Assembly (NCBI RefSeq): GCF_015832195.1
Contig: NC_052019.1
Span: forward strand, 4,387,685 to 4,451,684
Direction of reading: 5' to 3'
Source of the DNA: Motacilla alba alba
Lineage: Eukaryota; Chordata; Aves; Passeriformes; Motacillidae
Length of the DNA: 64,000 bases
Shown here: positions 61,066 to 64,000 of the stretch, piece after piece
Layout: each line of letters begins with the position of its first letter
Numbering within the stretch: the first letter of the stretch is position 1
Notes under the pieces: model-generated
Seen by the model: the letters and a program-made list of their open reading frames with translations, nothing else
What the model was told of the DNA's origin: nothing
Databases searched by the model: none
Position numbers and translations under genes: made by a program

Positions 61066-63918
61066 TAAAGTCTTGAGTAAACTCATTCCAATGTATGTTC
61101 CACTATTGGATTTCTCACTTTCTCATTTGCTTTCTTTGTTAACAAATGGGCTGGGGAAAAGAGAAAAAAAATCTTAATAAATATAGTTTGGACTAGATCT
61201 TCAAAGACACATATTTTTGACTGGAAAGGATCGACAAGTTTGCTGAGATTTACATAATTTTGTTAATTTAGAAGTTTAGCAGCCAGTTATGCTAATCACC
61301 CATGACCCTTCTATTATCCATGGAGAGAGAGAATGGAAGTTTGTGAAAACAATGCATGTGATCTATAGCACATAGCACATAAGTGAAATTTACCCAACCT
61401 CAAAAGATAAAAACCTATAAAATTGTCTGATTTTTGTTTCTTACACTCAATTGTTTTCACTGCTACAGCTCATTTGAGCTACTGTGTCTTTAGTTATTAT
61501 TTACTTCTTCTTGAATAGATGGAAGTTGCCTTCAGGGATCCAGGAGGTCAAAAATAATTGTGAAATTGCAAGAACTTGAAGCTCTTTCATTTAGGACATG
61601 AGAGAGAACAAAATTAAAGCACCTTTTGCCTACTGAGCAGGAACTTGTCTTCATTAAGTGAACAGAAGCTCTGAAGATGAATTCAAGATAGAGTGTGTCC
61701 CTTGGGCCTGACAAAAGCAGAGGAAGAACAATTAGGATTAATGTGAATAATATGAATATGTCAGCAAGAGCAGACAACCTGCTGCTGTCTGGGGTACAAG
61801 TGTGCAAAGTTCCCCCATCAATAAAATGCAGCCTCTGCTGTGGCACCAGGAGGAATTTGTGTCCTTTGTCACGGCAGAGACTCCCAAGTCAACACAGCAG
61901 AAAATTTCCTCTGAGCACACTTTTGCTGTGGGTACTTGCTGGCTCACAGAGAGGAAAATGAACATATCCAGAGCACAGACGAATCCCACTGGGCCAACAA
62001 GGAGAAAAATATTATTTCCCACTGGAACTGAAAATGAACACAAGCTTCATCACTGTCTGGTTCAAATGCAAAAATAACTTTTTCCTCCTTGCATAATGGG
62101 AATATACTAAATACCAGACTGGTAAACCCTTCAAAAACTATGAAAAAAGTAGAAGACCCTTTACAGAGCTGAAAATAATAAGGAAAAGGCAGAAGAAAAT
62201 GCTAGTGAAGGGAGTAAAGCAGTCTGACAGAACTTAAGGCAAATCAGCTAGGCAGCAGGAAATAAAATTTTATAACTACAGAAAAATCAACTTATTGGAC
62301 AGAGATGCAAGTGAAAATGTTCTTTTATGTGTGCTTACATAGCACAGGGAACATCCACAGGGTATTTTCTTAGGTGGTTGGTGAAGAACAACTGAGGTAA
62401 ATGCTTAAATCACCATGAGGAATCCTTAGTGGTGAGGAAAACCCAGACATCTCTGCTATTACTTTCATATTTGCAGTGCAGCAATTCTGAGGGGATGAAT
62501 TTATTTAGAAGGGTAGCAGATTTTTTGTACCCATGGTGGTCAAGGACTAAAAATTATCAGAAGAGACTGTTATTCTGGCAAGCTTTTGGGAATTCAGGAA
62601 TGCTTGAGGTCTCCCAGAGAAGTATTTATGTAAAGATGTATGCATGGTGGCTGTTCTCCCTCTCTCTTACCTCTTCAACATTACCAGATGGCACCAGAAG
62701 GATCCATTCTCCTCACACAGCCTGACACTCACTTTGGGATGAGTGACTTCCATACCCCTTTAGGCATGATCTTGGCCACTGAAGGAACAGAACTTACAGA
62801 AGGAAAATCAAATGAGAGCTGGTTTGGCGCAGCTGGTGAGCAGAAGTGTCCCTCTCAGGGAGAAATGGCATGGTCTGCGTCTATCCCAGTGAAGTGGAAC
62901 ACGCTTGGGAAGATTCCCTGGCACTGGAGCACCATCATTTACTCCAGTAATGTTTCCTGGCTTGATTTTAGCCTGTTCCAGCAAGCTCTTCCCCTGGACA
63001 TGATTTGGCAGCTGGAGCCCCAGAGCCACTCCAGCAGGCAGTTTGCACGCAGACACCCTGCTCCAGAGTCTCAAACAGTTTGGTAGGGGAGATAAGAGAT
63101 GTCCTGTACCACTTGGCCTCCTTGCTTGAAGATACCTCTGGGTACATTTAATTTGCTGCTGTAGATGTAGCCCTAGGGAAAGTTGTTCCCACATGAGGAA
63201 AACAGAATAAAGAGACAGAAACAGAGTAAAAATCTTGGCTGTAAAATGTTTCCTCAGAGGAGGAAATACTCAAGATAATGTTCCATTTGGGATGACATTA
63301 TTGCACTGTTTATTTTAAAACCTCGAAGTCTGATCAAGTGTTACATAAAAAAAAACCCCAAAAACCATTGTGAAATCAGTTCAGGCAGTTTTGCCATTGT
63401 TTTTGTAAAATGGAAACTGATTTCTGGAAGATGGCATTGCTTGGAAGATATGACAGTGCACACTGTGATTTTACCTCCTCAGAGCTGAAGATATTCTTCT
63501 GCACAGTTTATCACACCAATAAGACAGAAGTAAAATAAAAACCATACATATTTACTGAAAGGGATTGAAATATAAATGTGCCTGCATTTGGTGTAGAGAA
63601 TTTAATGGGGCTCACTGAGGAGAGTAAGGTGAATATAGCAGCCTGGAAAAGCAGATAGACAAAGCAGACAAAAAGAACAGACTGTACCCAGCAGTCCTGA
63701 GAAAACAGACAAACAGCTTTCCCAAAATAAATAGCCAGGGCTGTATATTGTGATCTCATGGGAGTAATTACTGCAGCTGACTTGTATTCTATTAAAAACT
63801 TTTGCATCAAAATTGTATCTGTCACTTCTGAGACTGCACCAGGCGCGTGAAGAACATGCTCAACCCCTGGAACAAACTCTGGGAGGTTTGGTGGAGGCTC
63901 CAAAGGAGGCAAACAGGA
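61066..63918. other. Unique sequence to the right edge
   Basis: No recognised repeat family. Slightly GC-richer at 62.65-63.1 kb, where open frames of 148 (plus) and 128 codons (minus) overlap. Near the edge a 133-codon minus frame (63511-63912) begins MPPLEPPPNLPEFVPGVEH and follows a pyrimidine-rich stretch (ttcctgtttgcctcctttgg). Its later half is AT-driven hydrophobic text. None can be assigned to a family. Confidence 0.35.
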
Positions 63919-63950
63919 AAGTTCCTGAGCTGTGGTGAGCTCAGGAACTT
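63919..63950. repeat. Perfect 13-bp-stem hairpin
   Basis: aagttcctgagct at 63919-63931, a 6-nt loop gtggtg, then its exact reverse complement agctcaggaactt at 63938-63950. There is no U-tract terminator logic in a vertebrate. It may be a cruciform-forming or RNA-structural element, or chance. Confidence 0.9.
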
Positions 63951-64000
63951 CTCTAGTCCCAGTCTGTTCCCTGAAAACCCACAGAGGAGTGGAGGGATCC

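Noticed and set aside
62640..63194. 148-codon plus and 128-codon minus frames
   Set aside because: They overlap each other on opposite strands in a slightly GC-rich patch; neither has a recognisable motif, and no acceptor-donor pair brackets either.
1..64000. CRISPR arrays, tRNA/rRNA genes, bacterial operons or phage
   Set aside because: No regularly spaced repeats, no cloverleaf or rRNA signature was seen, and the repeat content is that of a bird chromosome.

Overview
The window looks like vertebrate, specifically bird, nuclear DNA, most likely from a songbird. The basis is a dozen or so 5'-truncated CR1 LINE pieces carrying the typical avian CR1 3' end (gatgatctttaaggtc..ccttccaaccc..attctgtgattctgtg), plus solo LTRs of endogenous retroviruses that I recognise from passerine genomes. 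The DNA is AT-rich and CpG-poor, with no CpG island, no bacterial-style operons, no rRNA or tRNA and no CRISPR. Nearly all open frames of 60-200 codons are chance frames or run across repeats. I could not name a single host gene.

Layout. 0-5 kb: CR1 pieces, a TA microsatellite, a shortened solo LTR (3701-4107) preceded by a 47-bp duplication, and a cluster of CAGGT boxes near 4.8 kb. 8.2-9.1 kb: a purine tract followed by an isolated GC-rich, ORF-dense block of unknown origin. 13.7-15.3 kb: two AT-rich minisatellite arms in inverted orientation (about 112 bp each, roughly 90% alike by eye) flanking 1.3 kb that contains a CR1 piece. 19.9-20.8 kb: a fuller minus-strand solo LTR of the same family as the one at 3.7 kb, followed by a ~155-bp tandem duplication. 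23.9-24.2 kb: a strongly strand-skewed G/T block. 29.3-30.0 kb: the longest CR1 copy, with a frame-broken reverse-transcriptase C-terminus. 32.3-32.8 kb: a plus-strand LTR of another family. 33.6-34.5 kb: a much older LINE remnant. 52.0-52.75 kb: a CR1 tail beside a 604-bp minus-strand LTR. 57.1-57.6 kb: two CR1 pieces with their truncated ends facing each other. 63.9 kb: a perfect 13-bp-stem hairpin.

Possible gene. On the minus strand I find short open segments bounded by splice-like sites at about 54.7, 49.4, 48.5, 39.4, 35.2, 23.4, 7.4 and 1.6 kb. Most neighbours have compatible codon phase. The best (48.4-48.6 kb and 23.4 kb) read like ordinary protein. If real, the window lies inside the introns of a long minus-strand gene that I do not recognise. 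Chance splice pairs are frequent in DNA like this, so it is offered as a testable hypothesis. I found no evidence for a new multi-gene system.
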